Assembly: GCF_031755915.1 (NCBI RefSeq)
Contig: NC_083384.1
Location: 3,433,501-3,497,500 of the forward strand
DNA length: 64,000 bases
Direction: 5' to 3'
Source: Ziziphus jujuba
Taxonomy: Eukaryota > Streptophyta > Magnoliopsida > Rosales > Rhamnaceae
Shown here one piece after another: positions 10,920 through 24,300 of the stretch (positions are counted from its first letter, which is position 1; every line of letters starts with the position of its first letter). The notes under the pieces were generated by a model, which was given only the letters and a program-made list of their open reading frames with translations, searched no databases and had not been told where the DNA came from. The position numbers and the translations under genes were made by a program.

Positions 10920-10995
10920 CTACACATATGGTAACACCAATCCCTGTTAAACAAGCTATCTGTAGCAATGTACCGCTTTCGTTTCAATATAATCT
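10920..10995 (+). pseudogene. Continuation of copia-1 RT after copia-2
   Basis: Reading in phase from 4722 across the empty target site gives LLEATHMVTPIPVKQAICSN, as expected at the end of RT. Copia-1 homology fades at about 10990-11010, where an inversion breakpoint is inferred; the RNase H and 3' LTR of the family are found inverted at 15759-15080. Confidence 0.65.
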
Positions 10996-11923
10996 TCTTC
11001 TTTTTTAATTTCTTAAATGTCAGAATTTTGACTTATTTACCCTATATTTAATGAAATGTTTTTACTCATTCTTAAAGATAATAATAATAATAAAGCATAA
11101 TTAATGAATAAAAAATAATGCGATGAAACTCATAATTATCTTCTTTTTTTAAAGAAAAAATAGTTACATACTCAATGTTAATAAGCTAACTTTAGAAGTT
11201 GTCTTTGAGACAATCAAAGTTATTATATATAACTTCTTCTTTTTTCTTTTCGATAAATTGAAGAGAAGAATTTTAGCATAAGAATTTTAAAAATTTAGCA
11301 ATTTTAGATAAAGTGTATATACGCATGTTTGCCTTTTATTATTGTTATTTTTTAGGTACTAAGAAACTAGGGAAGAAAAAAATTTAAAGTGAAAAAAAAA
11401 AACAACAACAAAATGCTCAAATTAAGGGATAAAGTTTTTTAAAAATCATCATATATTGAATTGAAAATGAAACTTAAAAATGTTGTGCTGATATTTTTTA
11501 TAACAGAAATATAATATTAAAAAAATAGCAAAATATGTAAGATTATCGTGATGTTTACCCATTAATGTACACACTCATAAAACAAACCCTTGCCCACTAG
11601 GTAGGTTTGGTAATGAATTAATTCAAATAAAATTTCCACACCCAGTGAATATTTGTTCACTCATGATCGATCATAAAGTACTGTACTGTATATGTTCTAT
11701 AGTTAATTTCTCTTCATCTATATTCGCGTTCAGCAACTATACATCTTTATCTAGAGAACCAAAATGAAAATAGATTTTTTTTATAATAAATACTATATAT
11801 ATATGTATATTGTTTTTTTAGCTAAAGGATTCATTTTTTTGTATGTATATATATATGTACTTTAGTTGGCTCATTAAACTGAAGGACCTATTCTCTAGAA
11901 GCCTAATTGATTTATTTCCTATT

Positions 11924-11954
<31 letters not shown>

Positions 11955-12285
11955 TATTATTTATTAATTATTTTGTATATATATATATATAAATTGGGAA
12001 TGAGTCACTAGTGTTATAATAAGACACATACAATTGCTATTAGGGTTTTTAGGTGTCTATGATGCCTATTTAGTAAAAATCTGAGAGGAAATGTTAGAAA
12101 GTAGTGCGTCCATTAGGCATTGGTTTTGTTATTTTTGTGTTCTATTTTGCAGGTTGATCTGATAAATCAATGGCTATATTTATAAGGTTGGTAGGCTATC
12201 AGGTGTGGAACAGATGATGGTTCAAATATAATAATAGCCACTCTAAAAACACCAACTTTTCAAAGTTGTTGGTTTCAAGGTTCGA
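10996..12285. other. AT-rich DNA without recognised genes
   Basis: No frame of note. Contains A/T homopolymers, a TTA/ATT microsatellite at about 11922-11965 and TA dinucleotide runs (11795-11815, 11970-11990). If the copia-1 inversion is correct, this DNA was once the right-hand flank of copia-1 in the opposite orientation. Confidence 0.5.
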
Positions 12286-12441
12286 AAGAGCTCCGAAGTT
12301 AAGCTTGCTTAAGCGAGAGTAATCCAAGGATAATGACCTCCTGGAAACTCTGAACAAAAAATCTTATGCCTAGTGCAATGGCTAGTTGGGAATAGTATCA
12401 GTAGAGAGTAATAGATCTGTCTATGGAGGCAAGGTGTTACA
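12286..12441 (+). repeat. Cassandra-like LTR part with 5S rRNA-derived segment
   Basis: 12286-12350 closely follows plant 5S rRNA from about base 40 on: CTCCGAAGTTAAGC, GCGAGAGTA and TGACCTCCTGG are all present, covering the internal pol III control region (box A, intermediate element, box C). The beginning of 5S is degraded or absent. The block ends GGTGTTACA at 12433-12441, resembling an LTR terminus. 5S sequence inside an LTR is the hallmark of the Cassandra TRIM family. No primer-binding site follows, so a solo or truncated LTR is likely. A plain 5S pseudogene is the alternative. Confidence 0.6.
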
Positions 12442-15074
12442 ATTATATTAGAAGCAAAAAACAAAAGAAAATGGGTTATAATGCTTCAAAAGAATAAAAT
12501 GACTTTAATAAAAATAAAATCTTAATGACAAAATAGAAACACTAAAAAGAAACTTGACTATGAAATAAATGGATCAAATGAAAAAATAAATAAACTAAAA
12601 CTATGAATTTGAAGAACTAAAATTAAGAGAAATGAGTGATGATATTTGTGGAAACTTTTAGGTGTTGCAAAAATAAAGCCTGGACCCCTTTTGTATAGGC
12701 ACCAACATAAGCTTCTAGATAACTAATAGGCTTGATAGATAAATTTCATCTTGATAAAAACTCCCTAAATATTAATAAAATTGTATTTATCTAGAATTTT
12801 CATCCCTTTTTTAAATTTCATATTTATTTAAAGGTAAATTGCATATTGATACTACAAAGAATTTTAGAATAAGAAGATGAAAGAAAGGAAAATGAAAAAA
12901 CATTATTTTTTTGGTATGATTTAAAAAAAAAAAATTTTTAAATTATTTTTATTTTTTAAAATTTGGTCCTTTTTTTTTTTTTTCCTTCATATTCTGGTCT
13001 TTTTTTCTTGATGTTTATTTAAGGGTACCATATAGAATAAGAAGATGGAAAAGAGGAAAATGAGAAAACTTTTTTTTTTTTTTTTGTGTGTTTGGGTATA
13101 AAAAATATTTTTAATTTTTGCTCTAGTAAAATTATTTTTTTAGACCAAAATTTTTAATTTTATTTTAGTATAATTTTAGGATAAAAAATATTTAATTATG
13201 ATTATGGGTATTTTAATTTAATTAAGGACACAATTTTTCGAATAAAAAACCATAAATATAAATGGAAAAATAACTAATGTATTTTTTTCAAAATTTTAAA
13301 TTATTTTTTTATTTCTAAAAAATAACCATGACATAGCATGATGTCAAAATAATATCATCACCACTAATTTTAACACCATCAATATGAAAATTCAAAGTTT
13401 AAATTACCCAAATCAAAAGTTCAAAGTTGAAATTACACTACTCTTAAACTTTAAAATACTAAAATGCATTCTATCCATACCCAATATACATCTATATATT
13501 GGTCATATTGAGGCAAGAAATCAAGCAATAACTTCTGTTGTTATGTGCAAGTGAGAATCAAGTGATCAATCCTTACTCATGAGGAGAGAATTTTGACATT
13601 CCTTTTGCATATTCTACATTAGTTAGTCCTACTACTATATTTTATCTTTTGTAAGCTTTACAAATAGAGCCTGTTGGTGTTTGTATGAGCATTGATCAAA
13701 GACACTTTAAATAACAATGAAAATATTTTCATTTCTTATTCTCTTATATTTTGTTTACCTTTTCTAAAAGCTTCTTCAACTTTCTCTCATAACTGGAAAA
13801 ATATGGAATGGCAAAAAAACATAAATAGTATGCACGTGTATCAATCATCTAATTTATTTAAAAATATGGAGAAAAATTTAGCAAAAGAATATGTAAGTGG
13901 GGAGTTTATAAAATTTATATATACGTATAATATTTATTATAAATAAAAAAATACATGTATTAGATATACATTAAAATTGTTTATTTTTAATATAAAATGA
14001 TAAAAATATAACCATTAGATAATAATAGTTAATATATTAAAAAATAAAAAATGGCAAATACGAAACGGAATAAAAGACTAAAATAAGAATATCTTTTATA
14101 CACATTTTTTTATGTTGTTGTAAAAGAAAAAAAAAATTGAAGATATTTAGTTTTTAAAAAATTCATGATTTTTTTTCATTTCTGCAGTATGTTTGATACA
14201 CGATTTAAATTGTAATGATAACTTCAAAGATCCAAATGAAACAAATCCTAAATTTGTGATGAATTAATTTGACAATCTTTGGCTATATTGCACGCATATG
14301 TGACACACATAACAAGAACTACTTCTTGCAAAAAACAAAAACAAGAATTAGTTTCGGAAATATTTGAAGATAAAAGGATAATATAATTTGATAAATATTT
14401 TGTTTGTAAAAAATAGCATATTTATGAGAAAATTAACATAAAGTTGCAATATAACAACCTGTAATGGCATTATTCCACACCATACATACATACATGTCAA
14501 TTATGACTACATCAGCTAGGTAGCCATCTCCAATAGGTATGTGAATTATTATATATACGTAATATAAAGGTTGGAAAAGCTTCTATTCTATGTGGCATAA
14601 ATATTTAGTTCATAGTCATTCAATCGAAAAATTATTCTTCAATTGTTTTTATGTAAATCCCAATTAACCGATGATATGTTTATATATTTTTCTCCTTCGA
14701 AAAATAAGAATAATTAATAACAATTTATTTATCTATTTTTTCCTTATTTATCTATTTTTTCCTTTTGAAAAATATTCTGATAAAAAGTGTTTTGATGAAT
14801 CACACCATCTAACAGACTATCTACAATAAATAATGTCTTTGATAATGTCCATTTATTTTTGCCACATCAGCTGAATAGAATCCTTAAACAAAATTATTGG
14901 AAAGGTTTTTTTTTTTACCTCTGTCAATATTTTCAATATGGCAATACAAATATAGCAATTCATAAATTTATTGGACCCAATTTGTCTTGCATATATATAC
15001 TATCATAAATAATGTAATAAAATTAAAGATTAAATTTTGTATCTCCAATTTTAATCAAGTGAAATCAAACCCTC
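12442..15074. other. AT-rich DNA without recognised genes
   Basis: Long A/T tracts, including poly-T at about 12967-12981 and 13071-13084. Around 13530-13760 the sequence has an LTR-like look (short imperfect pairs, AATAGAGCC, then a T/C-rich end), but no partner or target duplication was found. The 84-codon frame at 13692-13946 has low-complexity composition and no recognised domain. Confidence 0.4.
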
Positions 15075-15079
15075 ATTAC

Positions 15080-15428
15080 TGATGAAAACAATTGAAACAA
15101 GCTTTATACTATATTGACAAAAAACTGTATTTTCAGCTTGTTACAAAGGCGACTCTCATAGCATTATTTATACAACAAGGTAGGGCATTATAGATACAAG
15201 TTCGTTACAAGAAGATACAATAAGTATTACTGATGATTGATGACTACAATAACCTTTCTCAAAGCTTTATCACCTGATAACATTTATCCCTCACTGTTTT
15301 TAATAACTTGAAGATACATTTTATCATTTGGAGTCGTCTTATCTAAAACAAACTCTTGCTAGTCTTTGTTATATGATGACATGGATATACGTTGACATGG
15401 CTTTAGGACATGCACATCTAGCTTATCA
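15080..15428 (-). repeat. 3' LTR of copia-1, inverted
   Basis: Its reverse complement starts TGATAAGCTAGATG and ends TTTTCATCA like the LTR at 353-674, and carries the same core around the ATGCCCTAC and GAGAGTC blocks. The flanking bases on the plus strand, ATTAC (15075-15079), are the reverse complement of the GTAAT that precedes the 5' LTR. A polypurine tract (GAGGGGGA in sense) lies at 15429-15437. Confidence 0.8.
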
Positions 15429-15759
15429 TCCCCCTCAAACTGGAAAGCAGAAGGTTGTGAACTCCCAATTTGCTTTGAAAATGAACAAATTGAAAACAAC
15501 TGAGGGGTTTTGTGAACAGACCTGCAACTTGGTGAGCAGATGGTAAGTACTGTGTGTTTGTATTTCCAGATGTAACTTTCTCCCGAATAAAATGATAGTC
15601 TAGCTGGATATGTTTGGTTCTATTATTAAAGACTGGATTAATGGTGAGATAAAGAGCACTAGTGTTGTCACAGTATAGTTTGATTGGTTTAGCATAAGGG
15701 ATTCCTATCTCTTGTAGCAAGTATGATATCCAAGCAAGTTCAGCTGCAGCTGAAGCCAT
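15429..15759 (-). pseudogene. copia-1 RNase H C-terminal part, inverted
   Basis: The minus-strand frame begins MASAAAELAWISYLLQEIGI, continues with IKLYCDNTSALYLTINPVF (the third RNase H catalytic Asp, in CDNTSA), then RTKHIQLDYHFIREKV, and ends with the typical VAGLFTKPLS tail before the polypurine tract. The upstream part of RNase H (the SDSDWA block and the AEAEY Glu) is missing: homology stops abruptly at 15759-15760, taken as the second breakpoint of the inversion. Confidence 0.8.
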
Positions 15760-18543
15760 TGCATCCCAAAGGTGCCTATACTAACAACCTACTATCCTAC
15801 AACTAAGGAAAGGGTGACTAATGCTCACCTCATGCTTACCTTGTAAAATACCTATCTACTTTCTCTCACCTTTGTTCCAATAGGATGGTTAATTAGTATC
15901 TGCGGCTAATTAATGATAACAATAATACATAACACTAGTATTATATGGTGCATCTTAAAATCACATAAATCTAATAATAATCATAAAGTATTACTTCCAA
16001 CCAAACTGCCAAGACCCTCATAGGGTTATCTATCGGAACTTTAGGATGGCATTGACTAAAAGAAACCCCACCAAAAATTTTATAGAAAATCCAACAGTAT
16101 CTCCCTTGTAAATTAGACTCTCCCAAATGTTTCCTCCCTGCCTTGCTACAAATTTTCACAAATTTGTAGGACTTCGATAACAATAGCATAGGAATACAAA
16201 TATAAGAAATAAATAATAAACCAAAACCCCAAGATGGCCTCATCTTTTCCTAAGTTTTCACTTACAACAATATCATATTTTTTTACAGCATTTCATGAAT
16301 ATACCAATCACATATATGTAAATAGAAATATAATAATAATATAATAATGAGAGATAAAGATAACTTGGATCCCAGACCTTAAATCATATAGTCTACTAAA
16401 ATATATACATATAAATTCTATAGTTAGTAACCGATAAATTGTCAGCCAACTTGTAATAAACTAAATTACATTTAAGATGCATATATGGAAACAATACTTT
16501 AGATTGATCAATTGAGGTATTACGCTAACTCTGATAACATGATGACTAACCATAACCTACGTAAATATTTATATACATTTTCTTATATATATATATATAT
16601 AAATATGCACACAGTCCCTTGAAGACTTTGTATAAACCTATCTTATCTGACATCTAAAATTGGAGTTTTTCTTGCATGTGGTATTCTAATGAAATTAGAC
16701 CTTCAACTAGTTTTCCATGACCATTAGAAGCTTATATGCATCACAAAATACAAACTAATTTTGCATTATGGGTCAAATTTTACAAGGTATTATCCTAAAG
16801 TTCCCTCATTTTGGTTTATACTCAATACTCAACCAAAATTTAAAAATTTTACACCAAATTAAACTAAAGGAATGGGTATTTCATTTGTGAATTTACCTAG
16901 CCCATAGATGGTTGGTGATGAATGGATTCCTTGCTTAAAAGTCACCGCCATAATGGGTTTCACTCTACCAGTCATACATGCTTGATTCGAGCTAAAAGGA
17001 GGTTAGAATCATGTTCAAGAACTTTGAAACTTATGGAAGAGAGTATCCCCTCAACCTGGAAGTAGTCTGAATCCAGCAATTGGATCAAGACATGGTTGTT
17101 GAAGTTGGACATTGATTTCGGTGCATCGATAAGCCTCCTAGCATGAGATTTGGTGGAGAGGTTAGGTTTCATGAAGGCAACCAGGTGGTGCAAGCAATGA
17201 GGTGGTAAATGTGGCTGACAGTAAGTTATTTCCTTAGTGAAAAAAATGGGTCTTATCTGACACCATCCTTTCTCCATATCTTTTTTCAGGCCAAACTGGG
17301 ATTTAACTCAATCAGTAGGGAGTTGTTCAAACAACATGGGGTGTTATTTGAACAACACTAGTTATAGCAAACCCAAATGTGACACCTGTCAGGGTGTAGT
17401 TTGGACAACCTGGCTGGTCAATCACTGAAATTTTGACACATGGCATGGTTAGAAGACATTTTTTATTTATCTTTTTATCTTTTTTGAAGAAAATGCTACC
17501 TGTGGGACCAATAAGGTGTGTTGCTTGTCTATGAATGCTAGAACCCCTTCCGTAATTCCTTACTAGAACCTTAGGGTGGCCTCAACTTGGGAAAACACCA
17601 TAAAAAATTCTACAGAAAATTCAGCAGCATCTTCCCTTAGATATGGATTTTCCTAAAATTTTCTCTACACAAAAAACACAGTTCTAAGTATACATTCACC
17701 TTATTCCTTCCATTTACTACAATTTTCTATAAATTTTAGTACTCCAATAAATGGTAAGCAACAAAATAAATAAATAAATACAATACCCTTGGTCTATAAT
17801 TGCCATCAGAGTATTCTAAGAATATTTGAAATATAAATATGACAAATAAAAGGAAACTAATACTAATAAAATAATAATAATATGAGAGATAGGAAAGACT
17901 GCATGATACAACCGAAAGAGCATCACAGTCAAATGGGTTGCACAGCTCGTACGGTCAATCTACTATCTACCTAGACCTAGAAGAACATGTTTCTAAAATA
18001 AAGAAAACAAATGATATGCTAATTATCCAAGTAAATGGTATCATTCTAATATTAACAATATAAATAATAATAATAATAAATAGGAATATATAAGTACTTA
18101 ACTTTTGTGCATTTGAACTGATACATTTCAGGTGGATGCTTAAATACTTTAGGTGTCTCAAAATATGGTTGACCTCATTGCTTGATGATGATCTATCATC
18201 ATCATTATTGGGAGGGCGTGTTGATCAAACGGGTCCATAAATCTACATCAAAAGAATAAGAACAAAAAATAAATTAAAACAATGATAAAAAATAACAAAT
18301 TCATATATTAAATAAGCACAACTAAATTTTGCACAAATTAATTGACAAAAATAACAAAAAAATTAATTAAGCAAATTAAGCATTTGTGAATGTACACATA
18401 ATTAACAAAAAAATATAATAACAATGGAAAACATATAATGACAATGGAACAAAAAATCAAATAAAACAATAATAACAAATATAATTATTTAAGCATAAGT
18501 TAATGAATCTAATTACGAATTTGTTTAGCATATGGTATGTTCT
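15760..18543. other. Unassigned region, possibly non-coding part of a CACTA element
   Basis: No confident gene. Two related blocks, about 15990-16250 and 17540-17790, share an imperfect order of short motifs (AACTTTAGGATGGC / AACCTTAGGGTGGC, then CAGAAAATTCAGCAG-type and TTTTAGTACTCCAATAA-type stretches), suggesting an old direct duplication. Minus-strand frames at 16972-17277 and 17967-18161 are not recognised. The nearest recognisable neighbour is the CACTA transposase remnant at 18544-19367, so this may be its downstream sequence. Confidence 0.35.
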
Positions 18544-19367
18544 TTATCCATACCCCCTCGTAATCATTATGAACATAGTCATTATCACATTCTTCCTCAT
18601 TATCACTTTCAACCACACTTGCCAACTGAAAGACAAATGGTTGTGAACCATCGTAGAATCTCTAAGAACATCTTCTGCAACTAATTCATCGTCAACAAAA
18701 GTACCATGTTGTAGTGGAGTTAAAAGTACAGACCATCTAGAATCAAGTTGATTCTCAACATAGACTACTTGTTGAACTTGTGAAGCCATAATGAATGGGT
18801 TAGATTTATATCCAATTTTATTTAAGTTAATACATGGAAAACACATCTCATCAACCTTCACACCACTACTGTCAACCAAATCACATTTGAATACGAGAAT
18901 TCAAAACACAGTGTAATTGACATCCCAGATTTCTCTTATTGCCCCATAGTATGTCATCTCAGCTAAAATAAGGTTATTGTCCTTAACATTAGCAAAATGC
19001 TCACTTTTAGCAACCACCTTTACCCCACAATTCTAGGTGAGCCGCTTATTATCCTTATCCAAAGTGTTGAATCGAACTCCTTTAATCTCATATCCTTCAT
19101 GTTTTGTTACCAACCATTACAAACCATGTACATTCTATCTTAATGTTTTGGAAACTATATGATTTGGTTGACTTTGCATTTGTGCAATATAGTAAATGGA
19201 AATACAATTATACATTTTTACTCACTAAACCTAAAGTTTTTAACAGTTTATTTTGAACATACCTTATCATGTAACCAATACATAAATGTACGTTTATGTT
19301 CATCTTGAAACCATTTTGGTTTTTTTCCTCGATTTTTTTTCTTAACATCAAGGCTTCCAAATGAATT
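18544..19367 (-). pseudogene. CACTA (En/Spm-type) transposase C-terminal remnant, DUF4216 region
   Basis: A 105-bp exon (19367-19263, bounded by TAG acceptor and GT donor on the minus strand) encodes KKPKWFQDEHKRTFMYWLHD. After an intron, a second coding block from about 19165 reads GYEIKGVRFNTLDKDNKRLT, then NCGVKVVAKSEHFANVKD, AEMTYYGAIREIWDVNY, VKVDEMCFPCINLNKIGYKS and VVYVENQLDSRWSVLLTP. This order is the DUF4216 domain found at the C-terminus of plant CACTA TNP2-like transposases. Stops near 19047 and 18902 break it, and the catalytic transposase domain is not present upstream, so it is a pseudogene. Confidence 0.75.
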
Positions 19368-20163
19368 CTAAAATAAAGAAAAGTTTTCTTATTTAATAAA
19401 TATATTTAAAATAATTACTAATTTATACTTTAACATGGATATATGTAATCTCATGTACAGTTCCACCTCCTATACATTCGATAGTACACATATATGGACT
19501 TACTCCTAAAGTTGTTGATAAATTGTGGAAACCATTACAATTCAAATTTCCCACGCATATTATAACAACTATAGCTTTAATTTAAAATTATAAACATAAT
19601 AAAAATATACAAAATGAATTTTTTTTTCTAATTCAGACTCATATAATAATTCAATTTCATATTATCAACCAATAAAATAAAATTAAGGATACATTTTTCA
19701 ATGACTCCAAATTCGACACAATCCCAGTAACCAAACCCAAACACAACTTGAAGCCAAGTCGATCACCCAATGGAGCAAACTTCAGTCGCTGTGCTAACCC
19801 AAACCACTGCACAAAGAGTGACCAAAATCCAAATGAAAACCCAAGCCCATTGCAAAATCAAGAACAAAACTCTAATTCTAAGCCAAATCGCAACAAAAAA
19901 CCCAATCCCAAGCAAAATCATAAACAAAATATCAACCCAAACAAGATTAAGAAAAATCTCCGATTAAATTTGAAAAAAAAAACCCACGACCTAAGTTTTT
20001 TCAACCTTCAACCTGTGCAACATAGCAGTACAGCAAGCAGTAACCTAGCAATCCAGTAAAAATAGCAACCCAGCAAACCAACAACAAACACACCAAGAAA
20101 CCCAGCAATGATAGTAATCCACCAACCCAATAACCCAACAACAAACCCAGCAGTGACAGTTCA
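19368..20163. other. Flank of the CACTA remnant, up to gypsy-A
   Basis: AT-rich 19368-19700, then 19740-20163 rich in CAA/CCA-type triplets (AACCCAGCAA-like repeats). The plus-strand 103-codon frame here is compositional: Asn/Lys/Pro/Gln-rich, without a domain. The sequence resumes after gypsy-A at 28072. Confidence 0.4.
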
Positions 20164-20168
20164 CCAGT

Positions 20169-21366
20169 TGATATGAACCTAGGTTGACTTGCTCTTAAAC
20201 CCGAATTATATTAGCTTGGATCAAAATTAAGTTCAGATTCTAATGGCCAACTTGACCCCTAATCAATCTGTGATTAAAAATCTTGGTATATGTTGAAGAT
20301 GCCACAATATGTTCTTGATTGTCCTCTTGAGAAGTCAAACTAAAACACTCGCTCTCTATTCCGTGTTTTAGGTGTTCTAAAGAGAGCAAAGAGAAATCTT
20401 TTTCACAGTAATTTTTCTGAATGAACAATGTAGTGTCACTTATTGAGAAACAAGCCTTTAAATAGGCTAAAGTGACAAAATCAAAACCCTAAAATAATAC
20501 GTAAAAACCGGCCAATAAAACTAAACAAAAGGTGTGGCTAAATTTTATATGTCTTTTCTAATCTAATATGCATTAATTAATTTCTTAACTTTTAAAGAGG
20601 AATTAATTAATTTACAATCACAAATATTAAAATTCAGCCTTCCTAAATTAATTTGTCTAGTAAATAATTAAATAAAAACAAAAAATAAAAGGCTATTTTT
20701 TAAAACAAAAGTCAAATTTCATATTTGGAAAATAGTTGATTAATTTTCCCAATAAGTTGTACTTGTCCAATATCCTGCTAATTTAGGCTCCAAATCTGAT
20801 TTGACTAGTTTTCTAAATAAGCTGTGCTTGTCTAATCTCCAACTAATTTAGGCTCCAAATCTGATTCAACATGCCATGTAGGATGCCTAGTATGATTAGA
20901 ACTAGTCCCCACATGTTTCCATTGATTGAAATTATCAAAGCTTGCTTGGAATGCAAGTGGGCTCCTCCCCAACGCCAAACTAGCTAAATCCAGCCAATGT
21001 GAAAACTTGGACACTAATGACATACTTGGGTGCCCTTGCTCTACCCTGATATGATTTCATGGGCTGTTAGTGAGCTCAAGCACATTCATAGGCTAACAAA
21101 CTCGCCCATTACTAGTCAGAGTCCTCAAATACACCAAAATAGCTTCTCGAGTCCATTTCTGCCTTCATAACTTGGATGCTCAGCACGGGCTTAGAATCGT
21201 TTGGTACTAATATGTCCTCTTGAGATTTAATTACATTTTGTATGAAGCTAACAAAATTGTCCTTAAACCTCTTAGCTTAAGCCCTAATAATTGGCCTGGT
21301 CTTCATTGCACAGGATCAACACCCTAGCAAGTAGTTAATTGTACGAGTATGGGCGGGTTCTCATCA
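20169..21366 (-). repeat. gypsy-A 3' LTR
   Basis: In sense it starts TGATGAGAACCCGCCCATAC and ends GGTTCATATCA. The polypurine tract, AAGAGGAGGGGAA in sense, lies just upstream at 21367-21380. Confidence 0.88.
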
Positions 21367-24300
21367 TTCCCCTCCTCTTGAAAATGATTTACCTTCAAAT
21401 CGAAATCATCACCTGTAGAAAAAGAAGATAAATTAAAAACATTAAAAAATAGAATTCACGTTATACTCACCTGGAAAATCATGCTTGTAGGCGTTTTTAT
21501 TGACCCTCCCCAAAACTTGAAAAGGTCCATCTCCTTGAGGCAAAAGCTTTAACTTGCGTTGTTCAAAAAACTTCTCGTTTCTCAAGTACAACCAAACCCA
21601 ATCTCCTAGTTCGAACACTACCTTAATCCAACCTTGGCTAGCAGCTTTAGCATACTGTTTAGTCCTCCTGTCAATGTTTTCTTTAGTCTTTTCATGAATC
21701 TACTTAACAAACTCAGCTTTCTATTTACCATCTAGATTAGCATGTTCACTTAAAGGCAAAGATGTTAAATCCAATGGGGTTAAAGGATTAAAACCATAAA
21801 AAATTTTGAATGGTGAATATTTAGTAGTAGAATGTATGGTTCTATTATAAGCAAATTTAACATGCGGCAAACATTCTTCCTAAGTTCTCAAATTTCTACT
21901 AATTAATGCTCTCAACAATGCAGACAAAGTTGTATTCAATATTTCATCTTATCCATCAGTCTGTGGATGACAAGTAGTGAAAAATAAAAATTTTAGTACC
22001 TAACTTAGTCTACAATGTTTTCCAAAAATAACTTAAGAACTTAGCATCCCTATCTGAAATAATAGTCCTAGACATGCCATGAACTCTCACCACTTCCTTA
22101 AAGAACAAATTAGCTATATGAGATGCATCATCAATCCTATTACATGCTATGAAATGTGCCATCTTAGAAAATCATCAACAACCACAAAAATAGAGTCCTC
22201 ACCCATCCTTAACCTAGGTAACCCCAATACAAAATCCATAGATAAATCTACCCAAGGATAAGAAGGAATAGGTAATGGCATATACAAACCATGTGGTTTT
22301 AGCTTAGATTTTGATTTTCTACATGTGATATACCTCTCACAAATCCTCTTTACATCTCTCCTTATGTTCGCCAGTAAAAGTATTATTGTAATATGGACAA
22401 AGTTTTGCTACATCAAAGTGTCCTCACCAAAGTCAATATCATGCTCATAAATTTCCTTACTTGTTCAAAACCAAAAAATATAGCATCTAAGGTTGAAAAT
22501 AAAACATATCTTCAGGATAAAGCATCGACTACCACATTTTCTTTAACTTTCTTGTAGTGTATAACATAAGGAAAAGTCTCAATGAATTCAATCCACCTTC
22601 CATGCCATCGGTTAAGCTTCTTTTGGCCCTTAATATGCTTCAAAAATTCATGATCTCTGTTAATGCCAAATTTCTTTGGCATCTAGTAATGTTGTCATGT
22701 CTCCAAAGCTTAAACTAAAGCATACATCTCTTTGTCATAAGTTGGATAATTCAATGCCGCCTTATTCAACTTCTCACTAAAGTATGCTATAGGTCTTTCT
22801 TCCTGCATCAACACCACTGCAATATATACACCTGAAGTATACATTCAATCTCAAAAGTCTTAGAAAAATTAGGTAAAACCAGTAGAGGAACATTAGTTAA
22901 TTTTTCTTTCAACAAGTTAAAAGACTTTTCTTGTGCCTTTCCCTATTGGAATCCCACACTCTTCTTGATTATTTTGGTCAATGTGCCGCAATGGTACTAA
23001 ATCCCTTGACAAATCTCATGTAAAAACTAGTCAAACCATGAAAACTTCTTACTGGGTAATAGTAATAGGTTTCGGCCAATCTTGGATTACTTTGACCTTG
23101 GATTGGTCAACCTTGATTCCTGCAACACTCACAATAAATCTTAGAAACACAAGCTCATCTTTACAAAAATCACACATTTTGGGATTAGCAAACAATCCTT
23201 CTTTCCTAAGTACTTCTAAAACTAATCTAAGGTGTTTTACATGTTATCTAAATTCCTACTATATACAAGAATATCATCAAAAATAAGCAACCACAAATTT
23301 GCCAATGACTTGGCACATAACATGGTTCATGAATCTCATGAAAGTACTAGGTGCATTAATTAATCCAAAAGGCATTACTAACCACTTATACAAACCATGT
23401 TTTATCTTAAATGCAATCTTCCACTCATCTCCCTTGTTCATTCTTATTTGATGAGACCCATTCCTAAGGTCAATCTTTAAAAACATGCATGCACCATATA
23501 ATTCATCAAGCATATCATTTAATGCATGAATAAGATGCCTATACTTGACAGTTATGTTTTTAATGGCCCTACAATCTATAAACATTCTCCAAAATCCATC
23601 TTTCTTAGGCACTAACAATCAAGGTATAGCACATTGACTCGTGCTTTCTCTAATGTAACCTTTGTTTAGCAATTCACTTACCTAGCATTGAAGCTCATTT
23701 GTCTCATAGGGATTACTTTTGTACACAGGCCTATTAGGAATTGTGGCTTCAGGGATGAAATCTATTTGGTGTTCAATTCCTTGAATAGGTAGTAAACCAG
23801 TAGGAATCTCCTCTAGAAAAATGTCATCAAACTCCTGCAAAAGAGAAGAAATAGAGCTCGGCAATGCAGGCTATTCAGGATTAGCAAGATGATTTAAAAA
23901 TGCATCTTTATATATCATGACCAGCATAGGTTTCTTATTTAAAAATTCCTTTTTAACCTCACCTTGACTAAGATAAAAGTTGATATTTTTCTTCTCTTCC
24001 TTTTCTTCTCACTCTCAGGTTTAGAAAGCTTACCTAAGTGATGCGACTCGGTTTTGCCCTCTTATTTGCTTGTTGAAGCTGTGGGTGCCATGATGGTCTT
24101 CTCCCTTTGCCATTCGGTCCCCCTTCTTTGTTGCATTTGCATTTGATTTCAAAACACCTCCCTTGGTATCACGACCTAAACTTAAATTTATTACTTTTAA
24201 ATTGAAACACAATGGAATTTTCTCGATTATAGTGTATAGCATTCTTGTCAAATTGCCACGATCTTCCCAATAAAATATGTCCTACATACGGGGTATTTTT

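Noticed and set aside
13530..13760. Solo copia LTR
   Set aside because: LTR-like composition only; no TG/CA ends with a target duplication and no partner in the window.
19748..20059. 103-codon Asn/Lys/Pro/Gln-rich frame
   Set aside because: Low-complexity product of AAC/CCA-rich DNA next to gypsy-A; no domain, and a second frame overlaps it.
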